A stretch of 64,000 bases of DNA from Arcicella sp034931005 (GCF_034931005.1 NZ_JAYGIN010000014.1:1-64000); one strand, 5' to 3'; shown: positions 25,368 through 35,288, numbered from the stretch's first letter. Notes: generated from the letters alone by a model not told the origin. Numbers and translations are program-made.

Positions 25368-26168
25368 ATGGACGTAAGGGCAAAGAAAAGTTTAGGGCAG
25401 CATTTCCTTCGGGACTTGGAGGCGGCTAAGAAAATAGCAGATTTAATGTCGAGACATGGCGACTATAACCGTGTGTTGGAGATTGGGCCAGGAATGGGCG
25501 TTTTGACTCAATATTTATTAGAACATACTGAATATCAGACTGATGTGGTTGAACTCGACCGTGAATCAGTTGATTACTTAAATATTCATTATCCACAATT
25601 GAAAGGAAGAGTACATTCTGCTGACTTTTTGCATTTGAATTTAGCGAATTTTTTCAATGGCGAGAAATTCGGAATTGTGGGTAATTTCCCTTACAATATT
25701 TCGTCTCAAATTTTATTTAAAGTCTTAGATTACAAAGACTTAGTGCCAGAAGTAGCAGGAATGTTTCAGAAAGAAGTAGCCGTTAGAATTGCCTCAAAGC
25801 CAGGTAATAAAGACTACGGAATTTTGAGCGTTTTATTACAAGCGTTTTACGATATTGAATATTGTTTTTCACTTGGACCAGAAGTATTTTCACCACCACC
25901 AAAAGTCAATTCTGGTGTAATTCGTTTGAAACGAAATAATGTTACCGATTTGGGCGTTTCGGAAAGTTTGTTTAAATCAGTCGTGAAAATGGGCTTTAAT
26001 CAACGCCGAAAAACATTGCGAAATGCCTTGAAAGCCTTGCAATTACCCGATAATCCGTTCATGAGCAAGCGTGCAGAACAATTGAGCGTTGCGGACTTTT
26101 TGGAATTGACCCAAATGGCAAAACAACAAGGAGATGTAAAAGAAATTGAAATTATTAAAGAAGACTAA
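25368..26168 (+). CDS. rsmA: 16S rRNA dimethyladenosine transferase RsmA (KsgA)
   Basis: A 266-residue SAM-dependent enzyme that dimethylates two adjacent adenines near the 3' end of 16S rRNA. It has the N-terminal KKSLGQHFL, SAM motif I EIGPGMGVLTQYLL, acidic motif VELDRES, the catalytic NFPYNISSQILFK (NxPY) and the C-terminal FNQRRKTLRNAL. Everything matches the family in order and length. Its TAA stop overlaps the mutS ATG by one base (TAATG), so the two are translationally coupled. Confidence 0.97.
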   Translation: MDVRAKKSLGQHFLRDLEAAKKIADLMSRHGDYNRVLEIGPGMGVLTQYLLEHTEYQTDVVELDRESVDYLNIHYPQLKGRVHSADFLHLNLANFFNGEKFGIVGNFPYNISSQILFKVLDYKDLVPEVAGMFQKEVAVRIASKPGNKDYGILSVLLQAFYDIEYCFSLGPEVFSPPPKVNSGVIRLKRNNVTDLGVSESLFKSVVKMGFNQRRKTLRNALKALQLPDNPFMSKRAEQLSVADFLELTQMAKQQGDVKEIEIIKED

Positions 26169-29011
26169 TGGCAAGACCATCTAATAATCCTACCGATAAA
26201 ACCAAAGCTAAAAAAGTACATGAAACGCCTCTGGCAAAGCAATACAACCAAATAAAAGCCAAATATCCTGGGGCATTGTTGTTGTTTAGAGTGGGTGATT
26301 TTTATGAAACTTTCGGGGAAGATGCGGTACGTGCCTCTAAAATTTTAAATATTACGCTTACCCGAAGAAATAACGGTACTGCCGATGACCATTTGGCAGG
26401 TTTTCCACATCATTCTTTAGATAATTATTTGCCTCGTTTGGTACGTGCAGGCGAGCGTGTGGCTATTTGCGACCAACTTGAAGACCCCGCAACGGCAAAA
26501 GGAATCGTGAAAAGAGGCGTTACCGAATTGGTAACGCCAGGAGTTTCGTATAACGATAATGTTTTGGATATGAAACGAAATAATTACTTGGCTTCGGTCA
26601 GTTTTTCTTCGTTTTCAAAAGAAATTGTGGGCATTGCTTTTTTGGATATTTCTACGGGAGAATTTCTTTGCTCGCAAGGAAATGTGTCTTATATCGAGAA
26701 ATTATTGCAAAGTTTTTCACCTTCAGAAGTGCTTTATTGCAAGAAAAATCGCCAAGATTTTACCAATATTTTTGGCGACAAATTCAATACTTTTGGCATT
26801 GATGACTGGGCTTTTAAGCATGATTTTGCGTATCCGTTACTGACTAATCACTTCAAAACCAATTCGTTAAAGGGCTTTGGCGTTGAATCGCTAACGGAAG
26901 GAATTATTGCTGCGGGTGTTATCATGCACTATTTGGCAGAAACAGAACACCGTGAAGTTGGGCATATTTCCCGTATAAATCGTTTGGAGGAGGAGAAATA
27001 CGTTTGGTTAGATAAATTCACGATTCGAAATTTAGAATTAGTTTCGGCACAGCAGGAGGGAGGAATTCCGTTAATTCAGATTCTTGACCAAACCATGACT
27101 CCGATGGGTGCAAGACTTTTACGTAAATGGTTGGTGTTGCCTTTGAAAGAAAAGTCACTGATTCAAGAGCGTTTGAATACGGTTTCGTACTTCAAAGAAA
27201 ATGATGAATTGCGTGAATCGTTAGAGTCGAGCCTTAAACAAATTGGTGATTTAGAGCGTCTTATCTCAAAAGTTGCCGTTCGCAGAATCAATCCAAGAGA
27301 ATTATTGGCATTGAAAAAAGCACTTTTGCATATTGAGCCTATTCGTTGGCAATTGGTGAATGGCAAGCCTTTGGAAACGGTAGGTGGTTTACGTTCGGAA
27401 GTTGATAAGCAGTTAGCGGTGAGTAATGAAGAATCTCCCGAAATTAGTAGTGATGATTTTTTGAATGAAGTTTTGAATCCAGAATATGGGAAATCGGTAG
27501 CAGAAAATGAGCAATTGACTGTAAATGAAGTGGAGGTAGAAACGCCAAAATCTCAAAATTCTAAATCTGAAATTCTAAGAAAATATGCTGACCAATTGAA
27601 TCCTTGTCAGTTTTTATTGGATAAAATTCAGCGAGAATTACGAGATGATTTGCCACTTTTGAGTAATCAAGGTGGTATGATTCGTCAGGGAGTTGATGAA
27701 GATTTAGACCGTCTTTTGGGCATAGCCTACACAGGAAAGGACTTTTTGATGCAAATTCAAAATCGTGAAATAGAAAGAACGGGTATTACGTCTTTGAAAA
27801 TTTCTTTTAATCGAGTTTTTGGCTATTATTTGGAAGTTACCAATTCCCACAAAGACAAAGTGCCTACTGATTGGATTCGGAAACAAACGCTTGTCAATGC
27901 AGAACGTTACATTACGCCCGAACTGAAAGAATACGAAGAAACTATTTTGGGTGCGGAGGATAAAATTAACGTTATTGAGCAACGGATTTTCAATGAATTG
28001 GTGAATGTAGCGAATGACTACGTACATCAAATTCAGCAAAATGCCAAGATTATTGCGGTGCTTGATGTACTGACAAATTTTGCCAAAATTGCTGAGAAAA
28101 ATAATTATTCAAAGCCACAAGTGTCTGATGATAAGGTGCTTAATGTGAAAAATGGAAGGCATCCCGTTATTGAGCAACAATTACCTTTGGGTGAAAAATA
28201 CGTGCCGAATGATTTGTATTTAGATGATGCCACCCAGCAAATAATCATCATCACGGGGCCAAACATGGCGGGTAAATCTGCCCTTTTACGCCAAACGGCT
28301 TTGATAGTTTTGATGGCTCAAATTGGCTGTTTTGTTCCTGCATCGGAAGCACAAATTGGGATTGTAGATAAAGTTTTTACCCGTGTGGGAGCAAGCGATA
28401 ACCTTTCAAAAGGGGAATCTACTTTTATGGTAGAAATGACTGAAACCGCCAGTATCTTAAACAACCTTTCGGATAAAAGTTTGGTCTTAATGGATGAAAT
28501 TGGTCGTGGAACAAGTACCTATGATGGTGTTTCGATTGCTTGGGCAATTGCTGAGTTTTTGCATAATCATTCCAATCATCGTCCAAAAACACTTTTTGCC
28601 ACGCATTATCACGAGTTGAATGAGTTGGCAAATGATTTTCCGAGAATCAAAAACTTCAATGTTTCGGTAAAAGAAATCAACGGAAAAGTGATTTTCATGC
28701 GTAAATTACAAGAAGGCGGCTCTGAACATAGTTTCGGTATTCATGTGGCTCAATTAGCTGGTATTCCGCAAAATGTGGTGTATCGTGCCAGTGAAATTTT
28801 GGTTGAATTAGAGAAAAACCGTTCAAAAGAACAACATCGCCAAACGATTAGAGAAATGCCAAAGCAGAATTTTCAAATGGCATTGTTTGAAGCAGAAAAG
28901 AATCCGAAATTTGAAAAGATTGAGGAACTATTGAAAAATATCGACATCAATACGATGTCACCTATTGAAGCTCTTTTGAAACTGAATGAAGTTAAGAAGG
29001 CTTTGAATTAA
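26168..29011 (+). CDS. mutS: DNA mismatch repair protein MutS, with an unusual insertion
   Basis: A 947-residue MutS, about 75-90 longer than usual. The mismatch-reading Phe-x-Glu is in RVGDFYETF near residue 40. The connector, lever and clamp domains follow, then the ATPase with Walker A GPNMAGKS near residue 697, the Walker B region LVLMDEIGRGTSTYDG and the DTHYHE-type ATHYHELNEL. The extra length comes from a low-complexity acidic insertion at about 405-470 (rich in Glu, Ser, Asn and Val) in the core/lever region, ahead of LRKYADQLNPCQFLL. The frame is intact and all catalytic motifs are kept, so the protein is likely functional. It is coupled to rsmA. Confidence 0.96.
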   Translation: MARPSNNPTDKTKAKKVHETPLAKQYNQIKAKYPGALLLFRVGDFYETFGEDAVRASKILNITLTRRNNGTADDHLAGFPHHSLDNYLPRLVRAGERVAICDQLEDPATAKGIVKRGVTELVTPGVSYNDNVLDMKRNNYLASVSFSSFSKEIVGIAFLDISTGEFLCSQGNVSYIEKLLQSFSPSEVLYCKKNRQDFTNIFGDKFNTFGIDDWAFKHDFAYPLLTNHFKTNSLKGFGVESLTEGIIAAGVIMHYLAETEHREVGHISRINRLEEEKYVWLDKFTIRNLELVSAQQEGGIPLIQILDQTMTPMGARLLRKWLVLPLKEKSLIQERLNTVSYFKENDELRESLESSLKQIGDLERLISKVAVRRINPRELLALKKALLHIEPIRWQLVNGKPLETVGGLRSEVDKQLAVSNEESPEISSDDFLNEVLNPEYGKSVAENEQLTVNEVEVETPKSQNSKSEILRKYADQLNPCQFLLDKIQRELRDDLPLLSNQGGMIRQGVDEDLDRLLGIAYTGKDFLMQIQNREIERTGITSLKISFNRVFGYYLEVTNSHKDKVPTDWIRKQTLVNAERYITPELKEYEETILGAEDKINVIEQRIFNELVNVANDYVHQIQQNAKIIAVLDVLTNFAKIAEKNNYSKPQVSDDKVLNVKNGRHPVIEQQLPLGEKYVPNDLYLDDATQQIIIITGPNMAGKSALLRQTALIVLMAQIGCFVPASEAQIGIVDKVFTRVGASDNLSKGESTFMVEMTETASILNNLSDKSLVLMDEIGRGTSTYDGVSIAWAIAEFLHNHSNHRPKTLFATHYHELNELANDFPRIKNFNVSVKEINGKVIFMRKLQEGGSEHSFGIHVAQLAGIPQNVVYRASEILVELEKNRSKEQHRQTIREMPKQNFQMALFEAEKNPKFEKIEELLKNIDINTMSPIEALLKLNEVKKALN

Positions 29012-29049
29012 GTAATAAGTCTGTGAGTGAACTTCTAAATTTTTGGAGG

Positions 29050-29083
29050 AACTTCCCGAAAGTTCTAAAACTTTCGGGAAGTT
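29050..29083. repeat. Palindrome family B, intergenic copy after mutS
   Basis: AACTTCCCGAAAGTT and AACTTTCGGGAAGTT are 15-bp perfect complements around a 4-nt loop. The same 15-bp arms occur in frame inside lpxK at 62439-62471. It lies 39 bp after the mutS stop and may terminate transcription, though the T run is short. Confidence 0.85.
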
Positions 29084-29191
29084 TAACGGCAAATGAGGGT
29101 ATTTTATTAAGTGGATACTCCATAAGTTGTAAAAAATCTCCCTAATATATAACGACTCATAGACTTGTCAGACCGACAACCTAATAAACCC

Positions 29192-32100
29192 ATGAAAAAA
29201 CTTAACACACTCATACTTTTGTTATTGGTTTGTTCTGCCGCCAACGCACAGAAGTATTTTGCTACAACCTTCGATAAACTTCCCCAAAACTATCAACTCT
29301 ACCCCCGAAATGAGCTGAATGAAGCCACGATTCCCATTTCAGGGAAAATTGAAGAAACTGGTTGGGATTATTTTTCAGTTCAAATTTTCAGAAATAAAAC
29401 CCAAATTGGCTATCAAAAAGCCTCGATAACTTATACCAATTCGGTTGGGAATTTCTCCTTTTCAGCCATAAAAATTAAAGCTGAAAAAGCAGAATATGAT
29501 GTCAAAATCTTTGTGGTAAAAGGCAAAGATTCTTCAAGCATTACCACTCGTGAAAATATCGTAGCAGGTGATGTTTTTGTGATTTCGGGTCAGTCAAATT
29601 CAACGTGTTTTTTTAATGATACTCGTACCAACGAATACTGCCGAACTTTCGGAAAAACGATGGGAATAAGTGGTATTTCAACAGGAAGTCCTGCGGATAC
29701 ATTATGGGCTTTGTCAAATCAAGATGCTTTTAATCAAGGAGTTGGAACGATGGGTTTTGAGTTTCAGCAAACTATTTTAGAAAAATATGGTATTCCAACG
29801 TGTTTGATAAATGGTGGTTTTCATAATTCGTCGATGCTACAACACGCTACAAGAAATGCCAATAATCCCGCAGATTTGACGACGGGTTACGGTAGAATGT
29901 TGTACCGTTTGCAGAAAGCAGGCATTGATAAATCTATCAAAGCATTTATTTATCGACAAGGGGAATCAGAGGCGTATGGTGAAGGGACAGATTGGGATGG
30001 CTATTTTGATATTTACTATAAAAATCTTAAAACAGATTTGCCTTCAATCAAGCAAATTTATCTTTTCCAAATTGATGTGATTGGCTATACTCAATTACCT
30101 CAAGCTCCACGAATTCGGGATATTCAACGCCAAGAAGTAGATAAATATTCTGATATTCAGGTAGTTGCTTCTCTTGGTACGGCAGGTTTTGATGGTTTGC
30201 ATTATACACCAGAAGGCTATCAACAAAATGGACGAGAGTTTGCACGGTTGATTGGTCGAGATTTTTATGCTTCAACCGATATAGATAATATTGATGCTCC
30301 GAATCTCAGAAAAGCCTATTTTTCAAAGAAAGATAAAACAGAAATTACCTTAGTTTTTCAGGCTTCTCAAGACTTGTCATTTTCGGCACAACCTCGAAAT
30401 TTGGTAATGAAAAACCAGTTTTATTTAGATGGCATTAATGGCGTTGTTAATACTAATTCGGCTTCTGGAAATAAAATTGTACTGAGCTTAAATTCAGCAA
30501 GTTCTGCTTCGCAAATTTCATATTTACCACCATTTATTCTTAATAATGACCCCGAATATCCCTATATTGGTCCTTACATTGTGAATAAAAAAGGATTAAG
30601 AGCATTGACTTTTCACGAAGTTAAAATTGAGTCGTTTGAGTCTAATTTGCCTATTCCAACGATAACTTATACCAAAATTCCCCAAAATCTTCAATTATTT
30701 CCACGCAATGCCAAAAATGAAGCAAATGTACTGATTGCTGGAAAAGTAGAATCACCTGATTATACCTCATTGACATTACAAGTATTACGAAATAACGCTA
30801 CCGTAAAATACTATAAATCAAGTTTGGTTTATGTTGCTAATACAGCAAATTTTTCATTTTCGCACACGATAAAAGCAGAATTGACCAATTATAGTTTTAA
30901 ACTGTTTGCTATCAAAGGAGCTGATTCTGTGTTAGTTACCACTCGTGAAAATGTTGTTTCGGGGGATGTTTTTGTGATTAATGGGCAGTCAAATGCAGCA
31001 GCTTGGAATATTTCAAATACTTTTCCAAATAACGATTATCGTAATGAATTTTGTAGAACTTTTGGGCAAGTTCAAAACAATAATTCTTTCATCACAACGG
31101 CAGATACCACTTGGGCGTTATCCAATGCCAATAAGCCCTATGTGGGTGTTTGGGGAATTGAATTGCAAAAAATGCTTGTTGAAAAATATGGAATTCCCAC
31201 TTGTATTTTGAATGAAGCCGTTTTTGCCTCCACCGTTACAGAGCATACCAATCGTGATGCAACAAACCCAAGTAATGTTGCTAATATTTACGGGCGATTA
31301 TTGTACAGGGCTAAAAAAGCGGGCGTTTTAGATAATATCAAAGGTTTTTTCTATTGGCAAGGTGAAGCGGAGGCTTTGGATAAGCCTAATGTTTGGAAAA
31401 CAGAATTTGAAAAATTGTATAATTTCTGGAAAACTGATTTTCCGTCAGTAGGTAAATTCTATATTTTTCAAATCAATATTTTGGGAATTGCCAATGAGGA
31501 AGCAGGTAGTTTGCGAGATTTTCAGCGACAAATCGGGAAAAATTATCCTAAAACACAAGTAATTTCAACCGTTGGGAATTCTGGTTATGACGGAACGCAT
31601 TATTCCGTAGAGGGTTATAAAAAAGTAGCCAATGATGTTTTTCGTTTAGTGGCAAGAGATTTTTATGGTTCTGCTGATACTGTTCAAATAACGTCGCCAA
31701 ATGTTCAAAAAATCTATTATTCAACCCTTGCCAAAGACGAAATAACGATTCTTTTTGAGGATTCTCAGAAAATGGTTTGGACTGCTGATTCTACTTATAA
31801 ACAAGATGATGGTTTGCTCCGAAAGTATTTGATGAAAGATTATATCTACTTGAATAATACTACCGATAAAGTGGTTTCTGGAAGAGCTGAAAATAATAAA
31901 ATTGTCTTGAAAACTTCGGGATTTACCAGTGGACAGAGTTTAACGTATTTACCACCCTATTTTCCAATGAATTATCCTGTGGACTTACGAGGAATTTTTG
32001 GTGGTCCTTTCGTGAAAAATCAACGAGGTTTATCGGCTTTTTCATTTCATAAACAAACCATTTCTGACCCGCTCGGTTCGCCTACATTAACGGCTAAAAT

Positions 32101-33406
32101 TAAAACGGCTACTTCGATAGAATTAACTTGGACGCAAATCACTACGGCTACCTCTTATGTCTTAGAAATCAAAGACTTGCAAGCTGATAAATATACGATT
32201 GTAAAAACATTCCCAAAAGGTACTTTGACTTTTTTGAACGATAATTTATTGGGAAGTACCAATTATACTTTCAGGATTAGGGCGATTGCTCTCAATGTAG
32301 AATCAGAATATTCGAGCGTACAAATTCAAACACCCAAAGCATTGGATATTCCCAAAGTTACGGGCGTTTCAACTTATGTTGATGCCATAAAATTGACTTG
32401 GAATGCCGTTTCCGATGCCATAAATTATGTAGTTGAAAGAAAAAATAATACGACAAATGCGTATGAGCAATTAGCAAAAGTATCCGCTACGGTTCTGGAA
32501 TATCAAGATAAATCATTAACTGCTAATACTTTATATACGTATCGAGTAAAAGCTATTGGAGCATTTACAGAATCACCTTTTGGGGAAGTACAAGTAAAGA
32601 CCTTGGATTTTTTACAAAACTCAGATATTGCCGTTACCGTAATTTATAATAATTCACTAAAGATTGATTGGAAGGCTGTCCCGAACGCAACGTATTATAT
32701 TTTAGAAAGAAAAGTGGCTGATTTAGATTTTAGAAATTGGGGAACATTTGAATCAGCCGTTTTGTCATTTACCGATAAAGATTTAGTCCCAAATACTGTT
32801 TATTCGTACCGAGTAAAAGCTTTGAGTGATAAAAGCGAATCGCCCTTTGTGACGGCTGAAAACAAAACTCCAGCTTTACTTTCAACGCCCGAAGTTACCA
32901 TAAGTACAAGTTCTTTTGATGCTTTAAAAATTGCTTGGAAAGCAGTGCCAAATGCTTCGCAATATGTTTTGGAAAGACGTTTAAATGAAACAGATACCTT
33001 TAAGGAATTAGTGAAGTTGGACGCTACAAAAACGGAATACAGTGATACGCAACTGAAAGAAAAAACGACCTATTTTTATAGATTCAAGGCTTTAGGCGAT
33101 AAAACAGAGTCAGAATCTGTTACTGTAAAATCAACAACTGCAACGATACTTAAAAACGAAGAAGAGGTTTTTGGAGGAATTATGCTTTTCCCAAATCCGA
33201 GTAATACGCAAGTAACGCTGAGATTTTCAGAATCCCAAAGTGGGCAAATTAGCATGGTGGATTTACGTGGAGTAATGTATTTTCAAGAAGAAATTATAAA
33301 AGTTAATGAATTGACGATACCATTAATTACTTTTCCAAAAGGTGTTTATTTCGTGAATTTCAAAAATGATAATGGTAGTTTTAGCAAGAAAATTGTAGTA
33401 GAGTAA
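29192..33406 (+). CDS. Duplicated SGNH/sialate-O-acetylesterase-like protein with FN3 repeats and T9SS signal
   Basis: A secreted, surface or extracellular esterase of about 1404 residues. From the ATG at 29192 there is a signal peptide ending at ANAQ. Two tandem modules of roughly 460 residues follow, each with a beta domain (LPRN/FPRN...GK) and an SGNH esterase domain. The nucleophile is in GQSN (Ser135 and Ser600) and a DGxHY motif supplies the Asp/His pair. Both active sites look intact. Four fibronectin type III repeats fill about 960-1317. The last 75 residues are a type IX secretion C-terminal domain (LFPNPSN...GVYFVNF...KKIVVE). A carbohydrate acetyl ester substrate is likely, by family. 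Confidence 0.88.
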   Translation: MKKLNTLILLLLVCSAANAQKYFATTFDKLPQNYQLYPRNELNEATIPISGKIEETGWDYFSVQIFRNKTQIGYQKASITYTNSVGNFSFSAIKIKAEKAEYDVKIFVVKGKDSSSITTRENIVAGDVFVISGQSNSTCFFNDTRTNEYCRTFGKTMGISGISTGSPADTLWALSNQDAFNQGVGTMGFEFQQTILEKYGIPTCLINGGFHNSSMLQHATRNANNPADLTTGYGRMLYRLQKAGIDKSIKAFIYRQGESEAYGEGTDWDGYFDIYYKNLKTDLPSIKQIYLFQIDVIGYTQLPQAPRIRDIQRQEVDKYSDIQVVASLGTAGFDGLHYTPEGYQQNGREFARLIGRDFYASTDIDNIDAPNLRKAYFSKKDKTEITLVFQASQDLSFSAQPRNLVMKNQFYLDGINGVVNTNSASGNKIVLSLNSASSASQISYLPPFILNNDPEYPYIGPYIVNKKGLRALTFHEVKIESFESNLPIPTITYTKIPQNLQLFPRNAKNEANVLIAGKVESPDYTSLTLQVLRNNATVKYYKSSLVYVANTANFSFSHTIKAELTNYSFKLFAIKGADSVLVTTRENVVSGDVFVINGQSNAAAWNISNTFPNNDYRNEFCRTFGQVQNNNSFITTADTTWALSNANKPYVGVWGIELQKMLVEKYGIPTCILNEAVFASTVTEHTNRDATNPSNVANIYGRLLYRAKKAGVLDNIKGFFYWQGEAEALDKPNVWKTEFEKLYNFWKTDFPSVGKFYIFQINILGIANEEAGSLRDFQRQIGKNYPKTQVISTVGNSGYDGTHYSVEGYKKVANDVFRLVARDFYGSADTVQITSPNVQKIYYSTLAKDEITILFEDSQKMVWTADSTYKQDDGLLRKYLMKDYIYLNNTTDKVVSGRAENNKIVLKTSGFTSGQSLTYLPPYFPMNYPVDLRGIFGGPFVKNQRGLSAFSFHKQTISDPLGSPTLTAKIKTATSIELTWTQITTATSYVLEIKDLQADKYTIVKTFPKGTLTFLNDNLLGSTNYTFRIRAIALNVESEYSSVQIQTPKALDIPKVTGVSTYVDAIKLTWNAVSDAINYVVERKNNTTNAYEQLAKVSATVLEYQDKSLTANTLYTYRVKAIGAFTESPFGEVQVKTLDFLQNSDIAVTVIYNNSLKIDWKAVPNATYYILERKVADLDFRNWGTFESAVLSFTDKDLVPNTVYSYRVKALSDKSESPFVTAENKTPALLSTPEVTISTSSFDALKIAWKAVPNASQYVLERRLNETDTFKELVKLDATKTEYSDTQLKEKTTYFYRFKALGDKTESESVTVKSTTATILKNEEEVFGGIMLFPNPSNTQVTLRFSESQSGQISMVDLRGVMYFQEEIIKVNELTIPLITFPKGVYFVNFKNDNGSFSKKIVVE

Positions 33407-33645
33407 CACAGACTTTAGTCTGTTTGTGTTTTACAGACAGACTAAAGTCTGTGTTACTTTCAGTTTGTTTTTATACAGACTAAAGTCTGTGTTACTTTCA
33501 GTTTGTTTTTATACAGACTAAAGTCTGTGTTACTTTCAGTTTGTTTTTATACAGACTGAAGTCTGTGTTACTTTCAGTTTGTTTTTATACAGACTGAAGT
33601 CTGTGTTACTTTCAGTTTGTTTTTATACAGACTAAAGTCTGTGTT
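33404..33645. repeat. Palindrome family A tandem array
   Basis: The esterase stop TAA is part of the first unit (GTAACACAGACTTTAG...). An inverted copy follows and then five tandem 38-bp units at 33456, 33494, 33532, 33570 and 33608. Each unit contains ACAGACT-AA/GA-AGTCTGT and the identical spacer ACTTTCAGTTTGTTTTTAT. Units 3 and 4 carry GA in the loop and the others AA. The array lies between convergent genes and ends one base before the truA stop. Confidence 0.95.
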
Positions 33646-33646
33646 A

Positions 33647-34372
33647 CTAATAATTAACCTCCATCAAAAAAAGTCCTTCCGCAGGGACGGCTCTACCAGC
33701 GTTTTTACGATTTTTAGAAAGAATAATTTGCTCAAAATCAATAATTGATAATTTGCCTGAACCAATTTCTAAAAGCGTTCCAACGACTGCTCGCACCATA
33801 CCTCTCAAAAAACGATTTGCCTTTATATGAAAAATCAATAAGTCGTCTTTTTCTTCCCAACGAGCTTCGATAATACTACAATTAAAAGTAAAAACTTGGG
33901 TATTTACTTTGCTAAAGCATTCAAAATCAATGTGTTTGAAAAGAATTTGACAAGCTTCATTCATTAATTCCACATGTAGTTTCTGATTAAAATTGTAGCA
34001 TAACCCTTTCTGAAATGGATTCTTTTTACGTGAAATACGGTATTCGTATTTTCGTGAAGTAGCTTCAAAACGGCAATGATAATCGTCAGCAACTTTAAAA
34101 AACTGATTTACAGAAATATCAAAAGGTAAAATTTTATTAATTCTATACACCAATTTTTCTGTATCAAGTTCATGTTCTACCTCAAAATGTGCCATTTGTT
34201 GCACTGCATGAACTCCAGTATCTGTTCTGCTACTTCCCGTAATTTCGATAGTGGTTTTCAGTAAAATACTTAGTGCTTTTTCAATCTCTTCTTGTACGGT
34301 GTTGGCATTATTTTGAATCTGCCAACCACAGTAATTTGTTCCTCGATAGGCACATTCAATGAAGTATCGCAT
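33647..34372 (-). CDS. truA: tRNA pseudouridine(38-40) synthase TruA
   Basis: A 241-residue TruA that isomerises uridines 38-40 in the anticodon arm. The catalytic Asp51 lies in GSSRTDTGVHA. AYRGTNYCGWQIQ at the start and the C-terminal RFLRGMVRAVVGTLLEIG are the standard core motifs. The ATG at 34372 is preferred over a longer frame because it begins exactly at the family's first strand (MRYFIECAYRG). It converges on the esterase gene across the 38-bp repeat array. Confidence 0.96.
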   Translation of the reverse strand: MRYFIECAYRGTNYCGWQIQNNANTVQEEIEKALSILLKTTIEITGSSRTDTGVHAVQQMAHFEVEHELDTEKLVYRINKILPFDISVNQFFKVADDYHCRFEATSRKYEYRISRKKNPFQKGLCYNFNQKLHVELMNEACQILFKHIDFECFSKVNTQVFTFNCSIIEARWEEKDDLLIFHIKANRFLRGMVRAVVGTLLEIGSGKLSIIDFEQIILSKNRKNAGRAVPAEGLFLMEVNY

Positions 34373-34520
34373 TGTTTTAGTTATAAAATAATTATTTTTA
34401 ATACAAATAGTTGTTATACTTACTAAATGGTTAACATTTGTCAAGTTTTTTCTTATTTTTGTGAATGAAAACTATTCTCACAAAGATTAGTAATCAAATA
34501 ATAGCAAGAAGCAATACAGC

Positions 34521-34552
34521 AAAAAAGCCAGATTTTTATCTGGCTTTTTTCT
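34521..34552. terminator. Bidirectional rho-independent terminator
   Basis: AAAAAAGCCAGAT and ATCTGGCTTTTTT pair over 13 bp around TTTT. It is 20 bp past the yebC stop, so it ends yebC (minus strand). Confidence 0.9.
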
Positions 34553-34571
34553 TATTATGCTTTGGCACAAA

Positions 34572-35288
34572 TTATCTCATATTGTGATAAACGTTTTGTA
34601 CGTCGTCATCTTCTTCCAAACGCTCGATAAGTTTTTCAACGTCAGCCATTTGTTCTTCGGTCATTTCTTTAGTATCGTTGGGGATACGTTCAAAATCAGC
34701 ACCTAATAATTCAAAGCCTTTTTCTTCCAATACTTTTTGTAAAGAACCATACGCCGTGAATTCTCCATAAATATTGATTTGATTACTTTCCAAATCTAAG
34801 AAAACTTCATCAGCACCAAAATCAATCAATTCAAATTCTAATTCTTCAACGTCCAAATCAGCCGTTTTTGCAATTTTGAAAACACATTTACGGTCGAAGA
34901 TAAAATCTAACATTCCTGTAGTTCCAATTGTTCCGCCACATTTTGTAAAGTGGCTTCTGATATTAGCAATACTACGATTGGTATTGTCGGTTGTGCATTC
35001 TACCAAAACAGCAATTCCGTGAGCTGCATATCCTTCATACACAATTTCTTTGTAGTCTTCTTGTTCTTTAGAGGAAGCTTTTTTGATAGCACGTTCAACA
35101 TTGTCTTTCGGCATATTTACTGCCTTAGCATTTTGAATGATGGCTCTCAAACGTGAATTTGAGTGTGGGTCTGGTCCTCCTGATTTTACAGCAATAACAA
35201 TATCTTTACCGATTTTGGTAAAGGTTTTTGCCATTTGTCCCCATCTTTTAAATTTTCTTGCTTTTCTAAATTCAAATGCTCTTCCCAT
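34572..35288 (-). CDS. YebC/PmpR family protein
   Basis: A 238-residue member of the YebC/TACO1 family. The N-terminus MGRAFEFRKARKFKRWGQMAK and the segments PDPHSNSRLRAIIQNAKAVNMPKDNVERAI (in successive parts) and VLVECTTDNTNRSIANIRS are characteristic. The family was first described as transcriptional regulators. Recent work on bacterial and mitochondrial members supports a role in translation at difficult codon runs. The sequence does not decide between these for this copy. It stands as a single gene with its own terminator. Confidence 0.93.
   Translation of the reverse strand: MGRAFEFRKARKFKRWGQMAKTFTKIGKDIVIAVKSGGPDPHSNSRLRAIIQNAKAVNMPKDNVERAIKKASSKEQEDYKEIVYEGYAAHGIAVLVECTTDNTNRSIANIRSHFTKCGGTIGTTGMLDFIFDRKCVFKIAKTADLDVEELEFELIDFGADEVFLDLESNQINIYGEFTAYGSLQKVLEEKGFELLGADFERIPNDTKEMTEEQMADVEKLIERLEEDDDVQNVYHNMR

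Noticed and set aside
33404..33645. CRISPR array
   Set aside because: The sequences between palindromes are identical in every unit and there are no cas genes. It is a simple tandem repeat.
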